A program made the position numbers and the translations under genes. Positions 1 through 12,600 of a stretch of DNA of 64,000 nt are shown in pieces. Source of the stretch: Zeugodacus cucurbitae (lineage: Eukaryota; Arthropoda; Insecta; Diptera; Tephritidae); NCBI RefSeq assembly GCF_028554725.1, contig NC_071670.1:1178001-1242000 (forward strand). The letters run 5' to 3'. Numbering within the stretch: position 1 is the first letter of the stretch; every line of letters starts with the position of its first letter. A model generated the notes under the pieces. That model saw only the letters and a list, made by a program, of their open reading frames with translations, searched no databases and had not been told where the DNA came from.

Positions 1-3000
1 GAGTTGAAGATGGACTTTTACAATGCTTTTTCAATTAAAATTGGAGTGAATGATCTCGGTTGTGGAGTTACGGTCTGAGTGGAGGTCAAGGTATAGATCT
101 CCGGAAGTGCAGAGAGTCTCGCTTAGACAGCTTCGACTGTCCTTTGTGGCACCCAAATACTCATAACGGTTCGTCAAGACCTTTAAGATTCGACAAAACG
201 CTTGTACTCTATTACAAAGTTGTTAAGTCGGCTAATGTCGATTCCAGTCCCTTCGCTGGGAGTGCCCACCGAGCAGTTTTTTAACCTTAGTCTGGCGAAT
301 GCTGGTAATTGAAAGCGGCATTGCCTCGATGATTCCTCTTTGTCTTCCTTTGTACTAGAGAAACATGAAACCAAAAGGTCTCTACGCCCTGGGCTAAACC
401 ATAGATGAAGTAGTAGACTAGAGCTAAGTCGCGGTCGGTTCAATTCTGTAAAAATTTCAAAGTTCTCTATTTTTAATAAATATTTGTGTTGCCTAGTAAT
501 CTTCGATCGGTTTAAATGAAGATTTTTTCAGAAAAAATAAGACTATTGACTCGTTTGCTCTACAAGTTCATTAAAGATCACTTTTTGAGGACTCAGAGCT
601 AACAAAATGGAGAGGTATTTTATTAGCTCAGCGATTTTTCTGCATTTGCAGCCGAAATCGGTTAAAGGCATGAACGGAATTCGAAACAATTCACAAATTT
701 TCATAAACTTCAAACAAAGCACGCTCGAGCTTGGTAGAGACCTTCGGAGATCTCTTTCTAAATACCAAAATATAGGTCGCTTTGCATTCTTTCTGCACAT
801 AAACACTCGTATATATGTATGTATATATAGACATTGTTGTGCACAACCATTAATTGCATTTCGAAAGCCAATCTGCTACACCTCCCTCCTTCTTCTTTTT
901 GCCTACTCATTAGCCAACATTTTGCGCGCTGTGGCAATGCAAAAGCACTGCAAAGGCTTAAAGCAAGCGGTAAAATCTAAGCTCCAAACCATTCACCACT
1001 CAGCGAGCGCGTACAAGTGGCTTGCCTTGAAGCTGGCAGGTTCGACATGGCAGCGAAAAATCATGTGATCGCAAAAAGAAACTCAGGCGAATGCACGAAA
1101 TCGACAAAGACAATAACTGGAAACTAGACAGATAGCAAAATTAAGACGCTAAACTGCACAGCGCACAGCGCAGCAAAACGGTAAAAAATTAGCTGCATTT
1201 ATGTATCTATGAACGTGTGTGTGTTTGTGAGCTGGCGTAATAAAGCTTGGTAATAAATAATTGAGGAAAAGAGCATTTTTCTGCTGCGCTGATGCAACAA
1301 ACGTATGCATAGCTGTGTGTGTGTGTGTGTGATCTCATGAACAGCTATATAAATACATGTGTTTGTAAAGGAAATGTTGCGTATACGTGCCGTGGCACCA
1401 ACACATGCAAACCTAAATCCGTAATTCACCACATTTGCTGCGCCATTAGTACCGGCACGATGCGGCGAATCAGCAGAAAATTAAAAAATTGCTGCGCCAG
1501 CGAAGTGTTTTTTGCCAAGGCTCTGGCATTGCCGAAAAATTGGAATGCATGTTGATTAGAATATATGTAGCTTTCCTTTTGAATTTACGGCGTTGCCTGT
1601 CGTGGTGCTGACCAGCAGAGCGCGGTGTGTGGTATATCTAGGTATGTACTTCTAAAGTAAACAGTTAAATGCACGGCGCATTGCAACGTGACTCAGCGGG
1701 CTTGCGATTTGCTTGTCGGCTTAAATGTTGCGACATTTGCTTTTACTTTATTTATTTATTTTACTTTGTCCAACCGGTTGGCAGCTGCGTACCGCCTATC
1801 CACAAGCATAAATATGTATGTATGTATATTAAAATAACAATAATAAACGCAACGCAGCCTTTCACACCTATGAAATCGGAAACCTTCGCTGCCATTACTA
1901 CTTATTAGCTGTTAATTAACGCGCAAGCATTTGTGTATTTCTGTGTTGATTGTAATCGAAGCCGCAGCTGAATACAGTGACGGTTGCTGCAACTCCTTGT
2001 TGTTCGTATTGTTATTGTAATTGAAATTGAAAAAATGTGCGTTACAAATGCATATTGACGACTTTAAATTATAAAACATATATTTATTGTCATGCAATAC
2101 CGGCAGCCATGGAAAATGAATTTATTAATTAGTAAGAACTGACGATCGCGCTCTGCAGCCGTGCCAGTAATTAGCAATGCAACCAAATGTTAATAAGTAT
2201 ATTTACAAATGTACATATGTACACATTTGGTAAGCCTATTAATTATGCGTTCATCAATGTCCGGCTATACCGGTGGCGGTCATTTGGCATTGACATTGGG
2301 AATAGCAGACGAATTTGTCAATTTATTTAAATAAAAAAAATATAAGCGAATGTTGTTGTTGTGGTAAAGGATGCCGTCGATTGCAATTAGTACTTAGCTA
2401 CTAAATAAATAAATTAGTAAAAATATGCCGGCAACACAACATTACAAATACAGTATAAATCGAGACGCACCAAAAAATAAATTAAATGCAAATTACACAA
2501 ATCAGTGCCAGAAATCAATCAAAATTAAAACTTAATAGAAAACTAATTATATTTTTACAGTTGAGCCAAATATATTTATTTAAAGAGTTGAATTAATGAA
2601 AATGTGAAATAAAATGAAATATGAAATTTTTTGTGAGAGATAACAGCGCCTTTTGAGTGCATGAAAACTATCGCAAGTCGATAACTATCGATTATAGATT
2701 CTACTAACGAATTTAGTTAAATTTATATAATGCAGAGTTTTATTATTCGAATGAAAAGAGATAACTAAAAATCACATACAATTGTATTTACATACATATG
2801 TACATATGTGTATGGAAAGAAAATTATGCGAAAAGCTCTATTGCAAGTTAATATTAATAAAACGTTAAATCCCAAAGCGAGTCTTGTTGGTGGAATATCC
2901 AAACGTATTTTGCTAACTGCTAACATATTTATATACATATATAAGTATGTACATATGTATCTTGTCATTCACACTTAATTACATTCTTATCTCTAGCAAT

Positions 3001-5889
3001 AGCTTTAACAATTGCTTGTACTGTGACTTTGTTTTTTTGCAAATATGTATGTATGTTTAGAACAAAATTTAGTACTGCAGAAGTGTTAATTTAACTTTCG
3101 ATAGCATATACAAGAGAGGATACCTTAATTAATGCGAAAAAAAGCAAATGATGCGAAATTAATTTACCTTTCGACTGAGCAACAGCGCGCTGAAACAATA
3201 TTATTGTTATTTAGATATGCTAAAACCAGTTCCATAACAAATTGTCCACATGTAATGTAAACGGATAAGCATATAAATAAACAGGTTTATAGCTAAAAGT
3301 AATTTTAGCGGTTTAGCAGTTAGGCAATCAAACGGAACTGTATACAATTACAAATAATTAGAAGCACAATATGGTTTTTTAAATCATTTTATATCGAAAT
3401 TGATCGCTTGTATGTTTGTATGTGTGTTAGTGTTGATAGTTGCCTGGCCCAACAACCTGTTGCGCAGATTTTAGTTACCAAAAAAAAAATAAATTCGAAA
3501 AACGTGATAATTTTATGTGAAGCCCACAGATGAGTAAACGGATAAGCATATAAATAAACAGGTTTATAGCTAAAAGTAATTTTAGCGGTTTAGCAGTTAG
3601 GCAATCAAACGGAACTGTATACAATTACAAATAATTAGAAGCACAATATGGTTTTTTAAATCATTTTATATCGAAATTGATCGCTTGTATGTTTGTATGT
3701 GTGTTAGTGTTGATAGTTGCCTGGCCCAACAACCTGTTGCGCAGATTTTAGTTACCAAAAAAAAAATAAATTCGAAAAACGTGATAATTTTATGTGAAGC
3801 CCACAGATGAGTATAAAATACAATTTCTAATTAACATTCACAAAGTATACAAGCACAAACAATCACTTTAATTGCAAATTTTTGAATTTTTAACTGCTTG
3901 CGATAACAAATTATTAGCGCAGGGGAGTAAGTATAGCGTAGACAATAATAGCAATAGAAATAAGCAACAAATTAACTAACTTTTGCTAGCAGTGAGGACA
4001 TTTCAAACGTCTAACTCTTTAAATTGACTACATATTTGGTAATGAAGCTTTTGAAATTGCATTCTTATTAATATTGCAGTGTATACGTGTCATTTTATAC
4101 AAAAAAACTTGCATATTAACTAAAATACACCAAATGTGTGCTAATTGAGCTTCAGATGCTTGCAGCTACATTTCATAAACAATATTAAATTTCTACAATC
4201 GCTAATATTAAAAGTTTAATATGTGCTTGTATGATTTATTAATTAATTCCCGTGTTTCTCAAATAAGCGACCGACCAACTGCATTTCTGATTAAATATTT
4301 CATATTTGTATTTCCCCCGCAAGTCATGGAGTTCAGCAGCATAGTGCAGATGCAAGATGCCAGTGCTTGCTTATGTATTTGTATGAGATAATTGGCATAA
4401 TGTCTGTGCGGAATACCAGACTCAGCGCAAACTGGTTGTTGATTAGGCAACAATGTGATTTTGTTTCAATCCGTTGTACGATGGTACGACACGTTGCTAT
4501 TTATCGCTTTCGCATATGGAATATACCCGCAAATGAATATACATTTGTACTTATATCTACGCATGAGTACGTGAATATCTTGCTATTAGACGACTGCTGT
4601 GTGCATAAATGATTGCTTTGCTAGCTGACGCGTTACATCATTCGAAACACAACCTATTCATTAACGCATAGTGTTCGAGATAAATGAAAACAACAAACTG
4701 ATAAATACAACCAAAATAGTATAAATAATAACAATATTTATGCGCGGCAAACAAACGAAAACAATCGAAAATAACTTAATTCTTTGGGTTTAGCGTGACG
4801 AGTGTAAATATGTATGAAAAATGTACTGATGACTGTAAGAGCCGATAAGTGCTGCTGATAAGCTTGTTTAAATGTCTTAGAAGTAAAAATGCATTTACTG
4901 CTATCACTTACCACTTTTGCTGCACTGTCGTCACTTGTGTGATATGATGGAAGACCAAATGTGCAGTGGTTATGTCTGTACCAGCTGATCCAGTCCAGTT
5001 GCTTTAATTAGGTCGCAGTTGGTTTTTGCCGCAGTTGAATGCACTTTATCGGAATGTATTCATTAACTTATTCAAACCAATTGATATTTATCATTCGTTA
5101 ATTGAATGTTTTTTTATTAACAATTTAGCGTTATTTTTCATACAATCATCACTGTGCAAAACTACGATTTTGGCTCCAAAATGCCCAACACATTCATACA
5201 CTTTGTCACTCAGCTGGCGTAAATGTTTACCCAATTACTGAAATCCCTTTGCAACTTTTATACTTTATTTACTTATGTGGAGGAAGTGGATACGCTTATT
5301 TAACATCTTTTAAAAACAAATATTTTAATTTTAGCTACAATCGAAAACGCACATAACCAATCACTTGAATGTTCTTCGACCGATTGACAACTTTGCAGCG
5401 CTGAGCTCCACCAGCCCACCAACCAGAGAGCGCACAATTCACAAAGTGCACAGCTGTTGACAGAAGTGCATAATTAGCCGCGTCTATTGTGAATGGCAAA
5501 ATTGGGATTGATTTGCATATCAAGTAATTTGTGATTAGGTCTAATTTGATTTTAGAAAATACTTTCGAAATAACTAATGAATTTATATTAGCAATTTTAA
5601 CCAAATGAAATAAATAATGGTATTATTTGTTAACAGGCAAATATACTATTGCGAATGGAGTGTCAGTACGTCATGTAAGGTAAACTGTCAAAAACATATG
5701 ATAAGGTCTACGGAATTTTGTGTGTGTTGTATAAAAACAAAACGCGTGTTCACCTGAAGTCGCAATTTAATTGGTAAATGTTGTATATTTTTATAAAAAT
5801 TCAAACTTTTAATTGTTATTTTCTTAATTTAGCTTACATCTACCAATTTCTTTCCCTGCAAGTGTAATATTTGAAGAACTCTCATCAAA
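1..5889. other. Left flank, no gene recognised
   Basis: AT-rich DNA with only short open frames (up to 153 codons at 607-1068 +) that show no family motif, no codon pattern I trust and no partner exons. It contains a (GT)n run near 1313-1331, many TATGTA/ACATAT runs, and the 277-bp tandem duplication listed separately. The segment about 60-440 is less AT-rich than its surroundings and reads like an old interspersed repeat, but I cannot name it. Confidence 0.5.
3257..3813. repeat. Perfect 277-bp tandem duplication (two copies)
   Basis: The unit starting GTAAACGGATAAGC at 3257 recurs at 3534, and the tract ends in GTA at 3811-3813, so the period is 277. I compared the copies base by base by eye, including the ten-A run, and saw no difference. 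The unit includes a GCCTGGCCCAACAACCTG segment and is non-coding. Identity without a single mismatch in AT-rich non-coding DNA means either a very recent duplication or an assembly error. Confidence 0.9.
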
Positions 5890-6357
5890 ATGGGTATGGT
5901 ACAGAAGCGTAAGAAAATGCACTCTGGCGATACGCATTTGCGGCGACGCTGGCGTGTACGCAGCAGGCGACGTGATCTTGATCAGATTGATGACGATCTG
6001 CGTACGAAATCCGGAGAGCTCATCGATCAACAGGTGGATCTTGAACAAACTGGTTTCGCACAATTCTACTGTGTACATTGTGCCAAATATTTTATCGACG
6101 ACCACGCAATGCAGGCACACTTTCGCACCAAAGTGCACAAACGTCGCATGAAAGCTTTAGAATTGGAACCGTATACCGTTGAGGAAGCCGAACGTGCTGC
6201 TGGTCAAGGTAGTTATAAAGCGCCGAAAAAGCGTGTTATAAAAACACAACCCACAAAAGCGGAAGTCAAGAAGGGTAAACGTATACAATTGGAAGAGAAA
6301 TTGGAGGAGGATGAGGCGCCCAAGTCAAAGAGAAAAGTGGAGAAAATGCAAACATAA
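5890..6357 (+). CDS. ZNF593/Bud20-type zinc finger protein
   Basis: A single-exon protein of 155 residues. In the ZNF593/Bud20 family these small basic nuclear proteins accompany the pre-60S ribosomal particle and help its maturation and export. Residues 1-30 are strongly basic (KRKKMHSGD, then RRRW and RSRRR). One C2H2 finger is seen with C61, C64, H77 and H83, spacing C-x2-C-x12-H-x5-H, followed by KRRM, the long-linker finger typical of this family and of U1-like fingers. The C terminus is lysine-rich and ends KSKRKVEKMQT, a probable nuclear signal. Length fits animal ZNF593. The start is chosen at the first ATG (context CAAAATGG); the MGMVQKRKKMH opening matches the family. The apparent Drosophila counterpart is, from memory, CG3224. 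AATAAA follows at 6434. Confidence 0.93.
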   Translation: MGMVQKRKKMHSGDTHLRRRWRVRSRRRDLDQIDDDLRTKSGELIDQQVDLEQTGFAQFYCVHCAKYFIDDHAMQAHFRTKVHKRRMKALELEPYTVEEAERAAGQGSYKAPKKRVIKTQPTKAEVKKGKRIQLEEKLEEDEAPKSKRKVEKMQT

Positions 6358-6433
6358 ATAGTGTATATATCATTTGCCAGAAATAACAAATATGCTTTGT
6401 TTGAGAAACTAATATATCGATTTCTACGCTATT

Positions 6434-6439
6434 AATAAA
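6434..6439 (+). terminator. Poly(A) signal of the ZNF593-like gene
   Basis: AATAAA lies 77 nt beyond the stop codon of the zinc finger gene, in an A-rich 3' region with further AATAAA-like words. Confidence 0.6.
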
Positions 6440-7942
6440 AAATAAAAACTAGAATAAGGAAAGTAACTAATGTGTTTTTTTTTGTTTTCGCATTTTTATA
6501 ATTTAGAAACAAATTTGCATCGATGAAAATGCAAGAAAACGGTGGAGGTACAGAGGACCCAAATCTTCTTGATTTAGTTTGAGGGAGCATGTGTAGTGTT
6601 GGTTGAGATCAGACGGGGCACATCTTCAGTGTATCGAGCTAAGAATGGTTAGATAGGTGACGTTAATTTGCTGGAATACGCAGATGTTAATTTACTTTGT
6701 TGCAATCGACTGGAAATCAGCGCCGTTCATACGACAGTCCCTCGTTCACGAACGGAACGGAACTGGATTTTTATACGTTGAAGAACTATCAAAAATTCTA
6801 CAAAAATGTTTAGGAAATATTTTATGTCGCTATAACAATAACAATAACAATAACAACAACAACAACAACAACTAGAGAATAGTCTCAAATATTCTTTAAC
6901 TTTTTCTATTGTGAGAAGCGGTAGTCTTGCTCCTGCAATATATGATGATTTCATAAACAATTTTCAATTTTTTCTAAAAACGCATTTAACAATCGTTACA
7001 ATCGTAACATAAATTAATAAATACTTTAAAAAATCAACACATCAACGACAACTGTTATAACATAATCGAAAATTACAACAAAAAATATTCACAAAATAAA
7101 AGTGGTGTTTTTTGATAAAACAACAAATATTTTAATTAGTAAGTTTATATATACTAGATAATATACGCTAAATCACACAACAAACATAAATTTTTATACA
7201 AACACACAATTCTAATAATTAAAAACTAGCAAATTTTTGCACAGCAAACATGTAATTTGTAAAACTAATGTTTACCGTTATATTCTCATTAATAATACTC
7301 AATAAATAGAAATTAATATGTATAAGCGCAAATGTTCAACAAAAAAAGTATTAAAACTAAAATAAATAAATGAAAGCATTTTTTTTACTAAATAAAGCGT
7401 GAAATTTACACTATAACTGGGTAGTTTTCGAAAATCCAACGCCCAAAGCCGTTTGCCATGGACTAGAGAGGTATAACTGGTTCATTTGCTCTTTACAACA
7501 ATCATCGCACATTTGGATGATTTTGAAAAATATATTTCTATACTATTTATATATATATAAAACGCTACTACACTATGATACACAATTTTTTCCAACGCAT
7601 TTGTAAAATTTATACAGACATTTGTCGATTTAGAGAATGGCCCAAAGCGATTTCTACAAATTACTAATCATAATAAATACACAATACGATATTATCGTCG
7701 TATGATTTGACAAGGCGAATTGGGTTCCGTTATCAGAGCAGCACTGAGGCTGCCTAGTTTTCGATGCGTCCGAGACTGAAGGTGCACAAGATCAACAATT
7801 TCAGTTTTTTTTTTTTTCAAAAAATAACAACGAACTCCACCGACTATACATTTCACACTTGCTCTTCCTCACATTCTGTTTCTTTTGGTTTCTCTCTCCC
7901 CTTCCCCTTTCCTTTGCGTTTGCCACGACGTTTACGCAAATT
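6440..7942. other. Intergenic / 3' flank of the Cdc7-like gene
   Basis: AT-rich DNA with no gene. It carries a (AAC/AAT)n run at about 6833-6872 and holds the 3' flanks of the two convergent genes. The part nearest 7942 should be 3' untranslated region of the minus-strand kinase gene. Confidence 0.55.
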
Positions 7943-9598
7943 TCAAGGTTCTACCTTATCACGTGCACCCTTCTTCTGAGTGGTCTCCAATTCGATTGCG
8001 CTGCCGCTTCCATTGTTGTTGTTTGCGGCACTGCCGCTGGTGGATGTCTCACTGAAGAAGGGATGTTTGAGCGCCTCCTCGGCAGTGATGCGTTCCAGTG
8101 GATTGACTTCGAGCAGTTTGTAGAGCAGATCGTAAGCGCTCGCGGGGAATGGATCATCATCGTCCAGCGGCTCAGTATTGTAATTGGTTTCCGTGCACAG
8201 GCAATTGAAGTAGAATTGATCACAGTTGCGGCATACCTCACAGGTGCCATCTGCGCGCTGATACTTCTTCAGCAAATCCGGTGAGCTAAATTTTATGCGA
8301 TTGCGAAAGCGTACACACAGCTTGCGTAGATCGAGCGGTTTCGTCTTTTGGCTGAGCGTCAACAGGCGGTCGAGTATGAAGGCAGTCTTACGTATGGTCT
8401 TGTCGCCGAATATCGTCACCATCTCGGCCAACGCTACAAAGTCATTGGGCGCTTTGAAGAATGGATATACCGACGACAGTATGGATAGGAAAATTACACC
8501 CGCCGCCCAAATGTCTACTGCTGTGGTTTGGTCGGCATACTTGAGCAATACCTCGGGCGGTCGATAGCCTGGCGTGCCGGCGCGCGACGCATGCATTTCC
8601 TTTTTGACCAGACACATATTGCACACCTGTGGATTGCCATAACAGACGCATTTCGGACCGTTGGCGGTGCTGAGGTTGCGGTTGGTATTGTATTTGCTGG
8701 CCATGTCGGCACACTGTGGCGCGACATTCGAACCAGTGGCGCCTTCCGGCACAATGCTGCTGGGATTCCGCACACAACCAGCGCTTTGGCGTACCTTCTG
8801 CTGAAAGCGGCTACCGGCCGTACTCCCCAGTATGGCCGACTTCACTTGACGGCCCAGCGGAGTCTCGCAAATGCCATTACCGCCGCTGTTGTTAGTATTG
8901 TTATTGACGCCGCTTGCTCCAGCAGTACCAGCTGCCAAGCCTACAGCGCCATTTTTATTGCCAGCAGCCGCGGTGATCTCGTTCAGCTGTTTCAGTGGCA
9001 TTTTGAATGGTGACCCGCCCACAATGCAGCTGTTAGCGACGCGCGCATTTGGCGTCGCATTAGCCGCCAACTCTTGGTCACCTAGCGGACCGGTGCAACG
9101 CGGACGTTTAGAACCGCCATAGGCATCACCAGCCGCCACACTACAATTGGAACCGTCAATCGTCTTACTGGATGTCGTTTCGTCACCATCGCGCGGACGC
9201 TTACCCTCCGTGCCGATCGTTAAGGCGGCCGACGCATTCGATTGCTCACAACCGGCTTCCAGCGCGCTCGGCATGTGTGGTGTAGGCACTTGCTGCGCCA
9301 AGCCGAAGTCCACCAACAGAAATTGGCGTTTGCGACGATTATATAGGAAATTGCTCGGCTTCACGTCGCGATGTATGACATTGAATTTGTGTACGTGCCT
9401 CAGGGCGATCAGCAGATTGCGCATATAGTGTTGCAATTCGGCCAGATCCATTTTGTTGAAGAAGTCGTGAAACCGATCGTGCTGCATGTATGGCATGATG
9501 AAGGCCACCGATTCGTTGTAGCGGATGCAGCAATTGATGCCGACTACATTGTCCGTGCCGCTGCAATAAAAAAAGGAAAAAGGCATGAGTAATGGAAT

Positions 9599-9635
<37 letters not shown>

Positions 9636-12600
9636 CAAACAGATATTATTAGTTTTGTAGATAGTTCCTGGCCTCGGAGGTGTGACTCCATTTATAATTC
9701 TACATCTATAGCATTCTTTACCATCATTTAGTCAAGACCTCGTTTCGGGAATATGTGAGTTTAGTTTCAAAAGGATCTTCTGTGACCCCACATGGTTTGT
9801 GAAACCACTCTCAATGGTGAAAATAGGCAAGTAATTTTGTAATTTTTAGAACAGTTCCGGTTGGCAATAAAATTACGAAAAAAATGGGTTAGCTAAATAA
9901 TTGAGAGCGCGGTGCGAAAACAATGCGTTCAGCGTCACACAACGAACAAAAAAACAAAAACAAAATATTAATAATTGAATTCACCCAGAAGCTCAAACAT
10001 TAATATTAGCAATTATCACCGGCTGCAAGGCGAGAAAATGTACGAGGCGCTGTTATTTACGTAAATAAAAATTTCGTGTATAAAAATAAACCTAAGCCAC
10101 CAATGAACAACTACAGCAATAACAACAATAACAAGCGCTGGGTGAGTGACGGTTTCACAGAGGAAGCGTGAGTGTACGTCACGTCGCCGCCGTCGCCGCC
10201 ACCCCCACCGCGTAACGCCAACTCCTCTGCACGCAATCAGAAAAAAACATGCGCCTGACTGACGCTCAAGGGATGTACAAACAAACAAACAAACAAACGA
10301 ACGAACAGGCAGACGTATTGTATGTACGAGTACAATAAATACGAATCGCATTATAAATGAATAAACCAATATACAACTTATGACACGTTTGTTGCTGTGC
10401 TTGGTGGGCGCAAGTATTGAGTGGGGGTTGCGATCAAAGCAGTAAGGGGTCGCCGCAGCTCATTGGAAATAGGATTTGATACGGAATACTTGACGTTTGA
10501 AGGTGACAAACGCTCTACGGCTCACCTTAGGAATGCAAAACGCCTAACGGTAAACTTAAGCAGGTGGCCTACAAGCTTGCCGGCTCACCGCCCTGCTAGT
10601 CAGGCCGCCTGGCAGACAAACAGATAGCGCGACAGACCGCTATTCAACGAGTTGAATAGAAATAAATTTGCTGTGACGTCCGTCCGCAAGCTGTGACGTA
10701 CATCCATGCGCGCTTAGACGACGCAGCGCTATCAAAGATGTACAAAGAGGCAAAAAATATATAAAAACAAAAATGAAGACAAATAAGGCACACACAAAAC
10801 AATGTGGCATCAAATCGACTGATTGTAGTACTTCACTTCAAATGTGCGATAGTGCACGGTATGCTCCGCGCGTAAGCGAAAACAAGCTAGTAAATTCTGG
10901 CGAAAGCCATTATTTGCATGTTCGTATGTACGAGTATGTAGATATATGCGTAAGAGCATGTAGCGCTGGTAATCAATTAAAGCAAGAACAGCAATAACTG
11001 CAACCTTGCTAGCGCACGGCTGCCTTCAGCGGCGTATCAGCGAAGGTGAAGGTTACACGGGCAATATCGACCCGGCGAGGCGCGGCGCGGCCCGGCCCGG
11101 CCCGACCAGACAGTAGTCGTAGTAGTAGTAGTACTCGTAGTTTGGTTTATTTACACAAAGTGCCTACGGCGCGACTCTGCAGCCGGCGCACGCCATGCTG
11201 ATTGTGCCAAAGTGTTACGTCAGTGGCGATCGATTGACCGCACAGGCACCAACACCATTGTCGTTAACCGGATACGTCGCTGTAACTGCGGTGTGCGGCA
11301 ACTTGGGCGGGGGCGTTGTAGGGTGCCGACAATTGATTGTTGCTCTTTTAACATGCGCATTTGCAAAGTAGTTTGACGTTGTCGTTGTCGCTGATTCGCA
11401 TATAATATGATGACTACCGTTGTACGACGGGCGCATTGCCCACAATATTATGTGCATATGTAGATATGTATGTATGTAAGCACATTGGTATGCTCATTTG
11501 TAAGCAGATGTCAATCCAAATACATACTTATGTATGCATATATTTATATTGGTACAGTACCTACAAGTGCCAGCAATGCGCCCGTAGGCGTCGCCAACAC
11601 ACATTAAAGGAAAGCGCCTGGCAGTCGGCGGGTACACGAGTAATATTAGGGTCTTTCGCATACAATGTGCATAGATTCAAGAATACGCAAGTCTTAGTGG
11701 TTTCTGAAATACGTCATAAGCTGCCAACACAATTCGAATGCGAAGTGCTGTTGGGGCGACGTCAACATTTGGGCGCGTGAGTGGCAATAATTTTCACTCT
11801 TTTTCACAAAACAAATGAAAATTATAGAATTGACGATTTTCTTTTGACAAGTGGTATACTCATGATATGCTGCGTGTTCTAATTTTCAACGCTGGATGGG
11901 CAGCGAAAATGTGTATAATCATTATGTATTGAAAATACGATGAAACTTTTTTGTAGAATTTTGCGAAATTGGCCGTAATATGAAATTCTATGGAAATAGA
12001 CAACAAAAGATGTGGTTATTTTTAGATATGGCTTCAGATGTCGACTTGGTGGGCACTTCAAATAAAGAGATGACACCAAATATACAGTGTGTTCCGAGAA
12101 AACAGAAATGGTTCACTTTTTTGTCTGATATTTACTTGAGGAGAGGAGAGTTAATTTGAGATAAAGTATCTGTATTAAAACTGCTTGCAGAAACTGGTTT
12201 GATAATTTTAAAAATGTTTCTATTTATATACACATTGCTGTATGAGTTACATAGCTAACGATTTTATTGAAACACAAAATATCTATACTTTTAGACGGCT
12301 CTGCTATATAAAGGGACAGTGACGCACATTTGGAAAGTGTGAAGTGTGCTGGGAAATAGAATTTCTAAGTAAAGTGGAAATTTTTGTCAGCTTCATATGT
12401 TAAGTATGTGAAATCAAATACTTTGATAATGCGAGTAAACTTTGTATGTACGCATGTAATTATCGCTGTTATCAGTTGATAAAGTATCGATTCACACTTA
12501 CCCGATTTTCGCCATGCACTGCAGCTCCTTCATTATCCTATCCGGATGACTGGTGGGTATGTGATGTTTGATTGCAAATTTACGACGCATGTGCTCAGGT

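Noticed and set aside
180..443. 86-codon minus-strand frame at the left edge
   Set aside because: Reads like text from a dispersed repeat, but I cannot identify the family, so no element is called.
607..1068. 153-codon plus-strand frame
   Set aside because: No motif, no partner exon, mixed low-complexity text, and a competing minus-strand frame over part of it.
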